A DNA stretch of 12,325 nucleotides from positions 1 through 12,325 of the forward strand of contig NZ_LSIF01000010.1 of assembly GCF_001556105.1 (NCBI RefSeq), given 5' to 3'. The translations under genes were made by a program, and so were the position numbers. A model generated the notes under the pieces. That model did not search any database and had not been told where the DNA came from. It was given only the letters and a program-made list of their open reading frames with translations. Positions 1-9,737 of the stretch are shown in pieces. Numbering within the stretch: position 1 is the stretch's first letter; each line of letters starts with the position of its first letter. Source of the DNA: Pseudoxanthomonas mexicana. GTDB lineage: Bacteria > Pseudomonadota > Gammaproteobacteria > Xanthomonadales > Xanthomonadaceae.

Positions 1-1217
1 TGCTGGCGCTGAGCTACCGGCAGCGGATCGGCGCCCGTTGGGAACTGTACGGCGTGGGCCAGTACACGCTCGACGACGACAGTGGACGCTACCCTCGCAA
101 CGACCTGCTGACGCTGGGCGGCAAGTACCTGTTCGGCGACCGCTCCAGCGTGGGACTGGAAGCCGGCAGCGGCAGCCGTGGCCAGGGCGCGAAGATGGAT
201 GCGGAATACCGCTTGGGACCCAACCACACCGTGTACGGCGCCTACAGCTACAGCACCGACCGCACCACCCGCGACACGCTGTTCGACCGCAGTCTGCAGA
301 CCGGCTGGACACTGGGCCAGCGCTGGCAGCTCAATTCGCAGGTCAACGTCTACAACGAGAGCCAGTTCATCCAGGAGCGTCGGCGCGGCAGCGAGGGCCT
401 GGTGCACACGTTGGGCATGGACTTCCGCCCGGCTCCGTCATGGAACCTGGGCTTCACCGTCATGGACGGCACGCTGGACGCCAGCACCGGTCGCGTCGAC
501 CGCCGCGCCTACAGCGTCAGCGGTGGCCGTACCGATGCGCGCACCGACTGGTCGAGCAAACTGGAGTACCGCCAGGACAGCGGCGCCGAACAGCGCGAGC
601 AGTGGGTGACCACGCACCGCCTGCTGCATCGCCTCAACGAGGACTGGCGCGTCGCGCTGCGCGCGAACTACGCCGACACCCGGGACGATCTCAATCCCGC
701 CGCCGGCGCGAAGCTGGCCGAGGCGAGCCTGGGCTTCGCCTGGCGCCCGCACGACAGCTCGCGCTGGGCCGCGTTCGGCAAGTACACCTACCTGTACGAC
801 CGCGTCTCGTCCGGGCAGATCGACGCCGACCAGTACGACCAGCGCTCGCACGTGCTGTCGCTGGAAGGCACCTGGCGGATGGCGGCCCGCTGGCAGATGG
901 CGGGCAAGCTCGCCGGCCGTTGGGGCGAATACCGGCTGGGCCGCGGCGAGGGCATGTGGCTCGACAGCCGCACGGACTTCGCCGCGCTGCAACTGCGTTA
1001 CCACCTGATCCGTCGCTGGGACGCGCTGGCCGAACACCGCTGGCTGCGCGTGCGCGACGGCGGCGACCGCCGCGGCTGGCTCGTCGGCGTTGACCGGCAG
1101 ATCAGCGACCATTTCAAGGCCGGCGTGGGCTACAACTTCACCGACTTCAGCGGCGACCTCACCCAGCTCGACTACGACTACCAGGGCTGGTTCCTCAACG
1201 TCGCCGGATACTATTGA
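1..1217 (+). CDS. C-terminal outer-membrane beta-barrel of a large surface protein (5' partial)
   Basis: The frame is open from the left window edge (first full codon at 3) to TGA at 1215-1217, giving about 404 residues with no start codon or signal peptide, so this is the C-terminal part of a longer gene. The sequence is a long series of short amphipathic strands with alternating polar and aromatic residues (for example ELYGVGQYTL, HTVYGAYSYS, GKYTYLYDRV), separated by charged turns. This pattern is expected of an outer-membrane beta-barrel. The last strands (AGVGYNFTDF, then GWFLNVAGYY) end in an aromatic residue, as needed for a BAM-recognised terminal strand. From family knowledge it resembles barrels that close very large repeat- or DUF11-type surface proteins of Pseudomonas and Xanthomonadaceae; the missing N-terminal part would decide this. 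Its end overlaps the 3' end of fdhD by 7 bp, tail to tail. A porin or TonB receptor is less likely because no plug or porin signature is seen. Confidence 0.75.
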   Translation, partial: LALSYRQRIGARWELYGVGQYTLDDDSGRYPRNDLLTLGGKYLFGDRSSVGLEAGSGSRGQGAKMDAEYRLGPNHTVYGAYSYSTDRTTRDTLFDRSLQTGWTLGQRWQLNSQVNVYNESQFIQERRRGSEGLVHTLGMDFRPAPSWNLGFTVMDGTLDASTGRVDRRAYSVSGGRTDARTDWSSKLEYRQDSGAEQREQWVTTHRLLHRLNEDWRVALRANYADTRDDLNPAAGAKLAEASLGFAWRPHDSSRWAAFGKYTYLYDRVSSGQIDADQYDQRSHVLSLEGTWRMAARWQMAGKLAGRWGEYRLGRGEGMWLDSRTDFAALQLRYHLIRRWDALAEHRWLRVRDGGDRRGWLVGVDRQISDHFKAGVGYNFTDFSGDLTQLDYDYQGWFLNVAGYY

Positions 1218-2030
1218 TCCGATGACGCCTGTCGTGCGTCGAGCCGTTGCGGATGGCTGTAGACGACATGCCGGCCGCGCCGGAGGAATCCCACCAGCGT
1301 CACGCCGCACCCCGCCGCCAGGTCCACCGCCAATGCGGTCGGCGCCGAGATCGCGGCCAGCAGCGGCATGCCGGCCCTTGCGGCTTTCGCCACCATCTCG
1401 TAACTCGCACGGCTGGTGACCAGCACGAAGCCCGATCCGGCATCGATGCGTTGCCGGCGCATCGCCCCGATCAGCTTGTCCAGTGCGTTGTGGCGGCCCA
1501 CGTCTTCGCGAACCAGCACCAGCGTGCCGTCCGCTCTCGCCCAGGCGGCGGCGTGGATGGCGCCGGTGGCCGCATTCAGGGGTTGCCGTTGCTCCAGCGC
1601 GGCCAACGCGATGTCGAGCGCTGCTGGCGTGATGCGGCGTCCTTGCCCGACCGCCTCCGGTCGCCGGACGACGTCTTCCAGATGCCGGTTGCCACAGATG
1701 CCGCACCCGCTACGTCCCGGCAGCCAGCGTTGCTGATCGGTCGCCGCACGCGTGGGCAGCGGATGGCGTGTCGCCAGGTCGAGCCGGATACCCTCCAGCA
1801 ACGCCTGCACGTCGACCGACAGCAGGTCGTCGCCGCCGATGCCCAGTTCGGTCAGTGCGAAGCCGTGGGCGAAGTCCTCCAGATCGCAGGGCGACACCAT
1901 CATCACGGCCAACGGTTCGCCATTGCCGTGGATCGCGAGCGGCACTTCCTCGGCCAGCAGATCCTGTCGTGGCGTACGTTGGCCACCGATGACCTCGACC
2001 ACACCGCGTTTCGCGGCACCCTCGATGCGG

Positions 2031-2047
<17 letters not shown>
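1211..2047 (-). CDS. fdhD: FdhD, formate dehydrogenase accessory sulfurtransferase
   Basis: This encodes 278 aa, normal length for FdhD. FdhD takes sulfur from a cysteine desulfurase (IscS in E. coli) and passes it to the molybdenum of the bis-MGD cofactor, which formate-dehydrogenase-type enzymes need for activity. Visible support: the conserved GRSGCGICG loop at residues 111-119 with the sulfur-relay cysteines C115 and C118; the REDVGRHNALDK motif at 180-191; and the TSRASYEMVAKA segment at 211-222. The start is ATG at 2045-2047, with a second in-frame ATG two codons on (2039-2041); both lie inside the end of the upstream oxidoreductase gene, so the two genes overlap by about 17 bp and are probably translationally coupled. 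No strong Shine-Dalgarno is visible, which fits coupling. The natural client is the neighbouring YdeP-type enzyme. The stop is TAG at 1211-1213, overlapping the convergent barrel gene. Confidence 0.95.
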
Positions 2048-4340
<2,293 letters not shown>

Positions 4341-4413
4341 CGGAACATCCCGTCATTGCATGCCATCGCCGATACCACGGCAGGATACCCGATGGAGTCG
4401 CGAACCACGCGCG

Positions 4414-4435
4414 ACATGCGCCTGCAGGCGCATGT
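4414..4435. promoter_or_regulatory. Perfect 22-bp palindrome between divergent genes (candidate operator)
   Basis: The half-site ACATGCGCCTG is followed at once by its exact reverse complement, with no spacer. The palindrome sits 73 bases from the start codon of the YdeP-type gene and 68 bases from that of the MFS gene, almost the middle of the 163-bp divergent intergenic region. No T-run follows on either strand, so it does not look like an intrinsic terminator. A dimeric regulator binding here could control both directions; this is inference, since no regulator gene lies in the window. Confidence 0.5.
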
Positions 4436-4503
4436 GAACCGGTCGCTCAGCATCGGGTTGTTAGCATCGAAAGCATCTTTCATCCCGGTGACGCCCGCAC
4501 CTC

Positions 4504-5748
4504 GTGTTCCGCATCCTGCTTCCCATCACCGCCCTGCTCGCCAGTGTCGCCCTGCTGCTGGGCGGCAACGGACTGCTGGGCACGTTGCTGGCGATGCGCA
4601 GCCAGACCGAGGGCTGGGGCGAACGCACCACCGGGCTTGTCATGTCGGGCTATTTCGTCGGGTTCTTTCTCGGCACGTTCACCGCGCCACCGCTGATCCG
4701 GCGCGTGGGCCACATCCGTGCGTTCGCCTTTCATGCCGCACTGGCCGCCGCGGCGGTGTTGGTCTACCCGCTGTGGATGGAGCCCATCGGCTGGATGCTG
4801 TTGCGCGTGGTCACCGGCATGGCGCTCGTCGGGCTGTGCACGGTGATCGAAAGCTGGCTGAACGCGCAGGCGGCACCGGAGCATCGCAGTCGCGTGTTCG
4901 GCGTGTACATGGTGGTGTCGCTGCTTGCGCTGGCGGCGGGCCAGCTGATGCTGGACCTGCAGCCACCCCGGAGCCCGGTGCTGTTCAGCGTGGTGGCGAT
5001 CCTGTTCGCACTGGCCATCCTGCCGGTCAGTGCCACGCGGCTGCAGCCACCGACGATGGCGGTCGCACCGCGGACGCACATCCTGCAGATCTGCCGCGCG
5101 GCGCCCAGTGCCGCGGCAGGCGCGCTGCTCGCGGGCCTGGCACTGGGCGCGTTCTGGGGCCTGGGGGCGGTGTATGCCGCATCGCTGGGACTGGATCGCA
5201 GCGGCATTGGCACCTTCATGGCGGTGACCATCATTGGCGGCGCCGCCTTGCAGCTGCCGATCGGCCGCATGTCCGATCGGGGTGATCGCCGCAGCACGCT
5301 CGCGCTGGTCGCGGCACTGGGCGCGATGACGGCGTTGCTCGCCTTGCGCTTCGATTCGCAGGTACATGCGCTGTTTTTCCTGTTCGGCGGACTCGCCTTC
5401 GCCCTGTATCCCCTGGCCGTCGCGCACCTGCTGGACCGGCTGCCGGCCGAACAGTTGCTGGCCGGCTGCAGTGCGCTGCTGCTGCTCAACGGGATCGGTG
5501 CCGCGATCGGACCCGCGGTCGCGGGTGCGTTGATGCAGCGCTTCGGGCCCTCGGCCCTGCCGCTTTTCTTCGCCGCCACGCTGGCCGTGCTGGCCGTGGT
5601 GGCCGGCGGTCGTCGCCTGTTCAAGGCACGCCAGCTGCTGTCGCCCGCCCGCTTCCATCCCATGCTGCGCACCACGCCGACGGCACTGGAACTGCTGCCC
5701 GAGATACCGGATGCGGAGGTTCCCCGCCGCGGTTCACGGGTGAATTGA
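4504..5748 (+). CDS. MFS transporter, YcaD-like
   Basis: This 414-aa hydrophobic protein shows about twelve membrane segments: roughly residues 4-26, 42-62, 72-90, 96-115, 132-152, 158-178, 203-226, 236-253, 264-282, 286-304, 320-343 and 351-368. The loop GRMSDRGDRR at 254-263 is the MFS motif A-like sequence between helices 8 and 9, and IESWLN at 115-120 plus the long C-terminal tail (HPMLRTTPTALELLPEIP, 385-402) are what I associate with the YcaD-type MFS group of proteobacteria. The start is GTG at 4504; an in-frame stop at 4489 leaves no better option, and a GGTGA element at 4487-4491 is a weak, slightly distant ribosome site. It is divergent from the YdeP-type gene. The substrate cannot be read from the sequence. 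Its stop codon lies inside the hemN FNR-type box. Confidence 0.85.
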   Translation: MFRILLPITALLASVALLLGGNGLLGTLLAMRSQTEGWGERTTGLVMSGYFVGFFLGTFTAPPLIRRVGHIRAFAFHAALAAAAVLVYPLWMEPIGWMLLRVVTGMALVGLCTVIESWLNAQAAPEHRSRVFGVYMVVSLLALAAGQLMLDLQPPRSPVLFSVVAILFALAILPVSATRLQPPTMAVAPRTHILQICRAAPSAAAGALLAGLALGAFWGLGAVYAASLGLDRSGIGTFMAVTIIGGAALQLPIGRMSDRGDRRSTLALVAALGAMTALLALRFDSQVHALFFLFGGLAFALYPLAVAHLLDRLPAEQLLAGCSALLLLNGIGAAIGPAVAGALMQRFGPSALPLFFAATLAVLAVVAGGRRLFKARQLLSPARFHPMLRTTPTALELLPEIPDAEVPRRGSRVN

Positions 5749-5758
5749 TCCCGATCAA
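5745..5758 (+). promoter_or_regulatory. FNR/Anr-type binding site upstream of hemN
   Basis: The 14 bases TTGATCCCGATCAA match the FNR/Anr consensus TTGAT-N4-ATCAA at every defined position. The centre is at 5751.5. The site overlaps the stop codon of the preceding MFS gene and lies 35 bases before the hemN ATG. Anaerobic activation of hemN by FNR or Anr is well established in E. coli and Pseudomonas, so both position and target fit. Confidence 0.85.
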
Positions 5759-5780
5759 TGCGGCACGGGGTCGCGCGCCC

Positions 5781-5786
5781 TAGCCT
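5781..5786 (+). promoter_or_regulatory. Putative -10 element of the hemN promoter
   Basis: TAGCCT keeps the strongest -10 positions (TA...T) and ends seven bases before position 5793. An FNR-type site centred at 5751.5 acting in class II geometry (-41.5) predicts a start of transcription at about 5793, so box and -10 agree. The hexamer itself is a weak match and would depend on the activator. Confidence 0.45.
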
Positions 5787-5793
5787 GCGTGCC

Positions 5794-7200
5794 ATGGGTA
5801 TCGTCTCGCCTTCCCCGCTGTTCGATGCAGACCTGTTGCGGCGCTATGACACGCCGGGTCCGCGCTATACCTCCTACCCCACGGCGCCGCAGTTCAGTAC
5901 CGGCTTCGGCGCTCAGGAGCTGTGCGACCAGGCCGCCGCGACCAACCGGCAGGCACATGCGCGGCCGCTGTCGCTGTACGTGCACGTGCCGTTTTGCACC
6001 AGCCCGTGCTTCTACTGCGGCTGCAACCGGGTGATCACGCGCGACAAAGCGCGCGGCGAGCTCTACCTGGACTATCTGTATCGCGAGATCGCGCGGATGG
6101 CACCGTTGTTCGACAGCGGCAGGCCGGTACAGCAGCTGCATTTCGGCGGAGGCACACCCAACTTCCTGACGCCCGCGCAGATCGCCGACTGCGTGGCCGA
6201 GCTGCGCAGCCAGTTCAGCTTCGCCGCGGCCGACACGATGGACTTCTCGATCGAACTGGATCCGCGTTTCGTCACGCCGTCGGATATCGACGACCTCGCG
6301 CGCGTGGGCTTCAATCGTGCCAGCCTGGGCGTGCAGGACTTCGACCCCAAGGTGCAGAAGGCCGTCAACCGCATCCAGGGGGTCGACGAGACGCTCGCCA
6401 TCGTCGCCGCGTGTCGCGCGCATGGCATGCGCTCGGTCAACATCGACCTGATCTACGGTCTGCCGAAGCAGACGCGCGCCGGGTTCGAACGCACGCTCGA
6501 CATCGTCGTGGACGCGCGCCCGGACCGGATCGCGGTGTACAGCTACGCCCACTTGCCGCAGTTGTTCAAACCGCAGCAACGCATCTCGCCGGACGACCTG
6601 CCGGACCCGGAGCAGAAGCTGGCGCTGCTGCAATGCGCGATCGAGCGCCTGGTGGCCGCCGGCTATGTCTACATCGGCATGGATCATTTCGCCCTGCCCG
6701 GTGACGAACTGGCGCGCGCACAGGCACGCGGCGACCTGCACCGGAACTTCATGGGGTACACCACGCATGCCGACAGCGACCTGATCGGCTTCGGCGTGAG
6801 CTCGATCAGCCACATCGGCGACAGCTTCAGCCAGAACCCTCGCGACCTCGCCAGTTGGGAGCGCGCCATCGACGATGGCCGACTGCCGGTCTGGCGTGGA
6901 ATGCCGCTGGACCACGACGACGTGCTGCGCGCCGAGGTGATCCAGGAACTGATGTGCCACGGCCGGCTCGATTACGCACGCATCGGACGGCGGTTCGGTA
7001 TCGAATTCATCGACTACTTCGCCGATGCCCTGCCGCGCCTGCAGGCATTGGCGGACGATGGCCTGCTGACGTTCACGCGGGTCGGCTTCCAGGCCACGCC
7101 GAAAGGTCGCCTGCTACTGCGCGTGATCGCCATGTGCTTCGACCGCTACCTGGCGGCGACACCTGCATCGGATACGCCGCGGTTTTCGCGTACGGTCTGA
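5794..7200 (+). CDS. hemN: HemN, oxygen-independent coproporphyrinogen III dehydrogenase
   Basis: This 468-aa protein is a radical SAM enzyme of heme synthesis: it decarboxylates two propionates of coproporphyrinogen III to vinyl groups without oxygen, in the cytoplasm. The RYTSYPTA segment at 24-31 is typical of true HemN. The cluster motif CTSPCFYCGC places C68, C72 and C75 as ligands of the 4Fe-4S cluster, and the following C77 is also a HemN hallmark that separates it from the HemW chaperones. GGGTP at 118-122 binds SAM. Length and C-terminus are normal. The ATG at 5794 is chosen because MGIVSPSPLFDADLLRRY aligns with family N-termini. An earlier in-frame ATG at 5758 would start inside the FNR box and add 12 unlikely residues. 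No Shine-Dalgarno precedes 5794, which fits a leaderless or near-leaderless transcript. It is monocistronic; the next gene converges, with 8 bp between stops. Confidence 0.96.
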   Translation: MGIVSPSPLFDADLLRRYDTPGPRYTSYPTAPQFSTGFGAQELCDQAAATNRQAHARPLSLYVHVPFCTSPCFYCGCNRVITRDKARGELYLDYLYREIARMAPLFDSGRPVQQLHFGGGTPNFLTPAQIADCVAELRSQFSFAAADTMDFSIELDPRFVTPSDIDDLARVGFNRASLGVQDFDPKVQKAVNRIQGVDETLAIVAACRAHGMRSVNIDLIYGLPKQTRAGFERTLDIVVDARPDRIAVYSYAHLPQLFKPQQRISPDDLPDPEQKLALLQCAIERLVAAGYVYIGMDHFALPGDELARAQARGDLHRNFMGYTTHADSDLIGFGVSSISHIGDSFSQNPRDLASWERAIDDGRLPVWRGMPLDHDDVLRAEVIQELMCHGRLDYARIGRRFGIEFIDYFADALPRLQALADDGLLTFTRVGFQATPKGRLLLRVIAMCFDRYLAATPASDTPRFSRTV

Positions 7201-7208
7201 TACCGGCG

Positions 7209-7658
7209 TCAGCGGCAGGCCTCGTTGACGCGATCGTCGAGTTTCCGGCTGGTCGCGAAGTCGCGCTTCAGACCGAGCCGTGCGTAGGCCTGGTCGCGTG
7301 CCTTCTTCGCACGCTCGCAGCCGGCAGCGTCGCGATACATCGAGATCACCGCGCCTTGCGGTGGCGTTTGCCGGCGCCGCGCAGTCTTGCGGCCGTGCGT
7401 GCGTATGCGGCCCGTCCGGCTGGTCGCCGCGGATACGGCGGTCATGCGTTGCGCTGTGCTGGGTGCGGGTGGATCGACGGGAAAGTCACGCACCCATTCG
7501 GTCCGCTGTGTCGCGGCGCAGGGCGTGGCCTGGTAATGCGACTGGCCATCCCGGCCACGACATTTGTGTACGGGATCGCTACCCCACGTGGACGTACCCA
7601 CGGAGACGAGGGCACACGCCAGCAGGATGCGCCATCCGCTGGTGGAAGACCGGGACAT
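7209..7658 (-). CDS. Small exported DUF4124-like protein
   Basis: This 149-aa protein starts with a Sec signal peptide (about 1-26: charged start, hydrophobic LLACALVSVG core, then a small-residue end), followed by HKCRGRDGQSHYQATPC at 31-47, which resembles the DUF4124 pattern (K/R-C, a short GxxxY turn, then a P-C). Residues 75-100 are Arg/Thr-rich and probably disordered. A C-terminal segment with C114 and C148 (CERAKKARDQAYARLGL at 114-130) could form a helix pair. The four cysteines C33, C47, C114 and C148 could form two disulfides in the periplasm; this is inference. The start ATG at 7656-7658 is preferred to an ATG 34 codons upstream because it puts the signal peptide at the N-terminus and has an AGGAG ribosome site 6 bases before it. 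That site lies inside a strong hairpin. No biochemical function can be given. Confidence 0.75.
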   Translation of the reverse strand: MSRSSTSGWRILLACALVSVGTSTWGSDPVHKCRGRDGQSHYQATPCAATQRTEWVRDFPVDPPAPSTAQRMTAVSAATSRTGRIRTHGRKTARRRQTPPQGAVISMYRDAAGCERAKKARDQAYARLGLKRDFATSRKLDDRVNEACR

Positions 7659-7659
7659 G

Positions 7660-7685
7660 GCGGGCTCCTGAAGAAAGGAGCCCGC
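7660..7685 (-). promoter_or_regulatory. RBS-sequestering hairpin in the leader of the DUF4124-like gene
   Basis: In the mRNA sense this reads GCGGGCUCCU, a 6-nt loop UUCUUC, then AGGAGCCCGC: a perfect 10-bp, GC-rich stem. The AGGAG ribosome site is in the 3' arm and pairs with CUCCU in the 5' arm, and the start codon follows one base after the stem. No U-run follows on either strand, so a terminator role is unlikely. Smaller potential stems lie further upstream in the same leader (7684-7701, 7701-7719, 7718-7730). The fold is visible in the sequence; translational control is inferred. Confidence 0.6.
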
Positions 7686-7816
7686 AGCATCGTGTGCCTG
7701 CCGATGTCGCCGGGATCGGCGGACGCCGCCATGTGCTGTCGGGATTTCCCTGATGTTCACTGCGCCGTCACCCCATGGCGTGCGAGAAGAGGCGCTTCTT
7801 CCCGTGGAGATGCCCG

Positions 7817-8191
7817 ATGGCGGCGGCCTACCTCTATCTCAACGCCGTGGTCTACCTGGCGCTGGCCGCCTGGTGCACGTTCGCGCCAACGCGCACGGCC
7901 ACCGCCGTGGGCTACGCATCGCTGACCCGCTCGGGGCAGGTGGAATACCTGACCATCTACGGCGGCCTGCAACTGGGGCTGGCCTTCCTGTTTGCCTGGT
8001 TCGCCTGGACGCAGCAACTGCGGACCGGCCTGGTCGTCGCGTTGGCGTTCTACGTGCCGATCGTCCTCTACCGCAGCATCGGGCTGCTGCGTTGGTGGCC
8101 GGCAGAGACGACCACGTTGCTGTTGGCGGCCACCGAATGGGTGATGCTGGTGGCGGCCGTGCTGCTGTGGTGGCAGGCCCGCCCGGGTTGA
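7817..8191 (+). CDS. DUF4345-like four-helix membrane protein
   Basis: This 124-aa protein has four predicted membrane segments at roughly 4-22, 47-66, 71-90 and 100-118, with short loops. The YGGLQLGLAFLF stretch (48-59) between a first helix ending in AxxVGY and an Arg/Trp-containing loop (SIGLLRWWPAE) is the pattern I associate with DUF4345. The start ATG at 7817 has GGAGA at 7806-7810 six bases upstream; an in-frame ATG at 7775 would add 14 basic, Cys-containing residues and lacks such a site. It diverges from the DUF4124-like gene and converges on the channel gene, with 9 bp between stop codons and no obvious terminator. Function of the family is unknown; an inner-membrane location is the only safe statement. 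Confidence 0.8.
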   Translation: MAAAYLYLNAVVYLALAAWCTFAPTRTATAVGYASLTRSGQVEYLTIYGGLQLGLAFLFAWFAWTQQLRTGLVVALAFYVPIVLYRSIGLLRWWPAETTTLLLAATEWVMLVAAVLLWWQARPG

Positions 8192-8200
8192 GATGCCGGA

Positions 8201-9724
8201 TCAGAAGTTGATCGGCAAGCGCGCGGTGAACGTCATGTCAGGCGTGTCGCGGGTGATGCCCACGCCCAGTGCGACGTTGAGCGACATGCGGTCGCTGAAA
8301 CGGTAGGTGCCGCCCAGCAGCAGCGTGCCCAGCGTGGTGCGTACTGCGCCGGCGACGTCCTCGCCGTTCTGCTTGGTCATGTCGACGATGCTGGTGTCGT
8401 AGCCGATGCTGATGGCCGCCTTCTCGTTCAGCGCCAGGCCCATGCCGAGGTTGAAGCCGAGGATGTCGCCCGCCTTGATGTCGCCAAGGAACTCGGTCTG
8501 GCCACCCAGCACGCGTCGCGACACGTCGCTGCGCTTGAAGTTGTGCAGATAACTGAGACTCCCGAAGAACACGACCGGGTCGGACGGATACAGCCAGGTG
8601 ATGCCGGGTTGCACCGCATTGAAGCCGCTGCCGGTGGGCAGGTCCAGCGGCAGGCCGGTGCCCGTGGTGTTGGCGACGCAGCGCGTCACGCAGTCGGTGG
8701 TCACGTCGAACAGGTCGCGCCCGGTGCGGCTCTTGTAGCGCAGCCAGGCGATGTAGAACGGCTTGTCGGCACCGCCGCGGTTGAGCTGGTAGCGGCCGGT
8801 CAGCTCCACGTCGCCCATGCCGCTGCCGCGCGCGTTGAACACGCGGTCCTGCGCGGAGCCGGTAAAGATTTCGCGGCTTACGGTGTCGCTGTGGATGTAG
8901 ACGTAGGGCAGCCTGGCTTCCACTTCCATGCGCCGGCTGACGCCGTAGCGTCCGGTCAGCGTGGCGACTGCGGTGGTCGTCTTGACCTGGCGCACGTCGA
9001 TCAGGCCGATCAGGATCGCCGGGATGATGGTGTAGCCGACCAGCGCCACCCGGTCGTTCGCCGAGTAGCCGTACTGGATGGCCGGTTCCACCACCAGCTT
9101 GCCCTTGGGCGTCAGCACGCCGGGCTGGTCGAAGATCTGCGCCACCTCCGGCGGCCGTGAATCGCTCTCCGGCGCCTGGCCGACACGTTGTGGCGCCTGC
9201 GCATCACCACCCGCGGGCGGTGCGGATTGCGCCTGTGGGTTCGCTGCCTGCTGATGGCGTGGCGGCGCACTGGATTGCGCCACCTGCGGGTTGGCGTCGA
9301 GCGCCGGCGTCGCGGATACGGATGCCGGCGATGGGCCGACAACGATGTACGTCGGCGAACCCGCAGGCGCATCGCGGAACGTCGGCGCCTGGTTCAACGA
9401 CGGCACGATGACCGGCGCGGGAGCGCCGCGCGCACGCGCGTTGGCCAGGATCTCGTCGTTCAACGCGTTCTGCAGGCTGAAGATCTGCTGCTCCTGCGCC
9501 TGCATCAGTTCGCGCATCTGCTGCAGGCGTTGGGTCTGTTCGTTGAGCTGGCGCTGCAGTGCATCCAGGCGCGCATCCGCCGTGATTTCGTAGGGCTGCG
9601 TCGGGATGGGTGGCGATGGCGCCACGGGCACTGCCGTGTCCTGCGCACGCGCCTGCCCCGCGTGCACGCCCAGGCCAACCGCAAGGGCCAACGGTGCCAC
9701 TTCGATCAGAGACGTCCCTTTCAT
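8201..9724 (-). CDS. FapF-like outer-membrane secretion channel (coiled coil plus beta-barrel)
   Basis: This 507-aa protein has a signal peptide (about 1-28, ending ARAQ), a coiled coil at about 47-97 rich in Gln and Leu heptads, a Pro/Ala/Gln/Ser-rich linker at about 99-190, and a beta-barrel from about 205 to the terminal Phe507. The segment PPEVAQIFDQPGVLTPKG (191-208) introduces the barrel, which belongs to the group often annotated as 'phenol MetA pathway' or 'transporter'. This order (periplasmic trimerising coiled coil, linker, barrel) is that of Pseudomonas FapF, the pore that exports functional-amyloid subunits. C345 and C349 lie in what should be an exposed loop and could form a disulfide. 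The start ATG (9722-9724) has AGGGG six bases upstream. It is last in the cluster, 13 bp after the 167-aa protein gene and two genes after the C39 peptidase, as fapF is after fapD and fapE. FapF identity is inferred from architecture and gene order, not from a database search. Confidence 0.75.
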   Translation of the reverse strand: MKGTSLIEVAPLALAVGLGVHAGQARAQDTAVPVAPSPPIPTQPYEITADARLDALQRQLNEQTQRLQQMRELMQAQEQQIFSLQNALNDEILANARARGAPAPVIVPSLNQAPTFRDAPAGSPTYIVVGPSPASVSATPALDANPQVAQSSAPPRHQQAANPQAQSAPPAGGDAQAPQRVGQAPESDSRPPEVAQIFDQPGVLTPKGKLVVEPAIQYGYSANDRVALVGYTIIPAILIGLIDVRQVKTTTAVATLTGRYGVSRRMEVEARLPYVYIHSDTVSREIFTGSAQDRVFNARGSGMGDVELTGRYQLNRGGADKPFYIAWLRYKSRTGRDLFDVTTDCVTRCVANTTGTGLPLDLPTGSGFNAVQPGITWLYPSDPVVFFGSLSYLHNFKRSDVSRRVLGGQTEFLGDIKAGDILGFNLGMGLALNEKAAISIGYDTSIVDMTKQNGEDVAGAVRTTLGTLLLGGTYRFSDRMSLNVALGVGITRDTPDMTFTARLPINF

Positions 9725-9737
9725 CGTGTTCCCCTTG

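Noticed and set aside
438..1706. A 422-codon minus-strand frame covering the barrel gene and part of fdhD
   Set aside because: It overlaps two genes with recognisable protein features, and its own translation is Arg/Ala-rich without motifs.
4457..4470. Possible second FNR-type site (TTGTTAGCATCGAA) before the MFS gene
   Set aside because: The right half does not match ATCAA at the required spacing and the left half has a mismatch at a key position.
5758..5793. Earlier ATG as the start of hemN
   Set aside because: It overlaps the FNR-type box, adds residues absent from the family N-terminus and would place the start codon upstream of the predicted transcription start.
7660..7685. Hairpin read as an intrinsic terminator
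   Set aside because: No T-run follows on either strand, and it lies directly before a start codon with the ribosome site inside the stem.
7659..7760. Upstream ATG for the DUF4124-like protein
   Set aside because: It would bury the signal peptide behind 34 basic residues, and the internal ATG has a well-spaced AGGAG.
7686..7760. Cyclic-di-GMP or other known riboswitch in the DUF4124-like leader
   Set aside because: I cannot find the conserved core sequences of a known class; only small stems are visible.
8192..8200. Terminator between the convergent DUF4345-like and channel genes
   Set aside because: Only 9 bases separate the stops and no stem with a T-run can be drawn.
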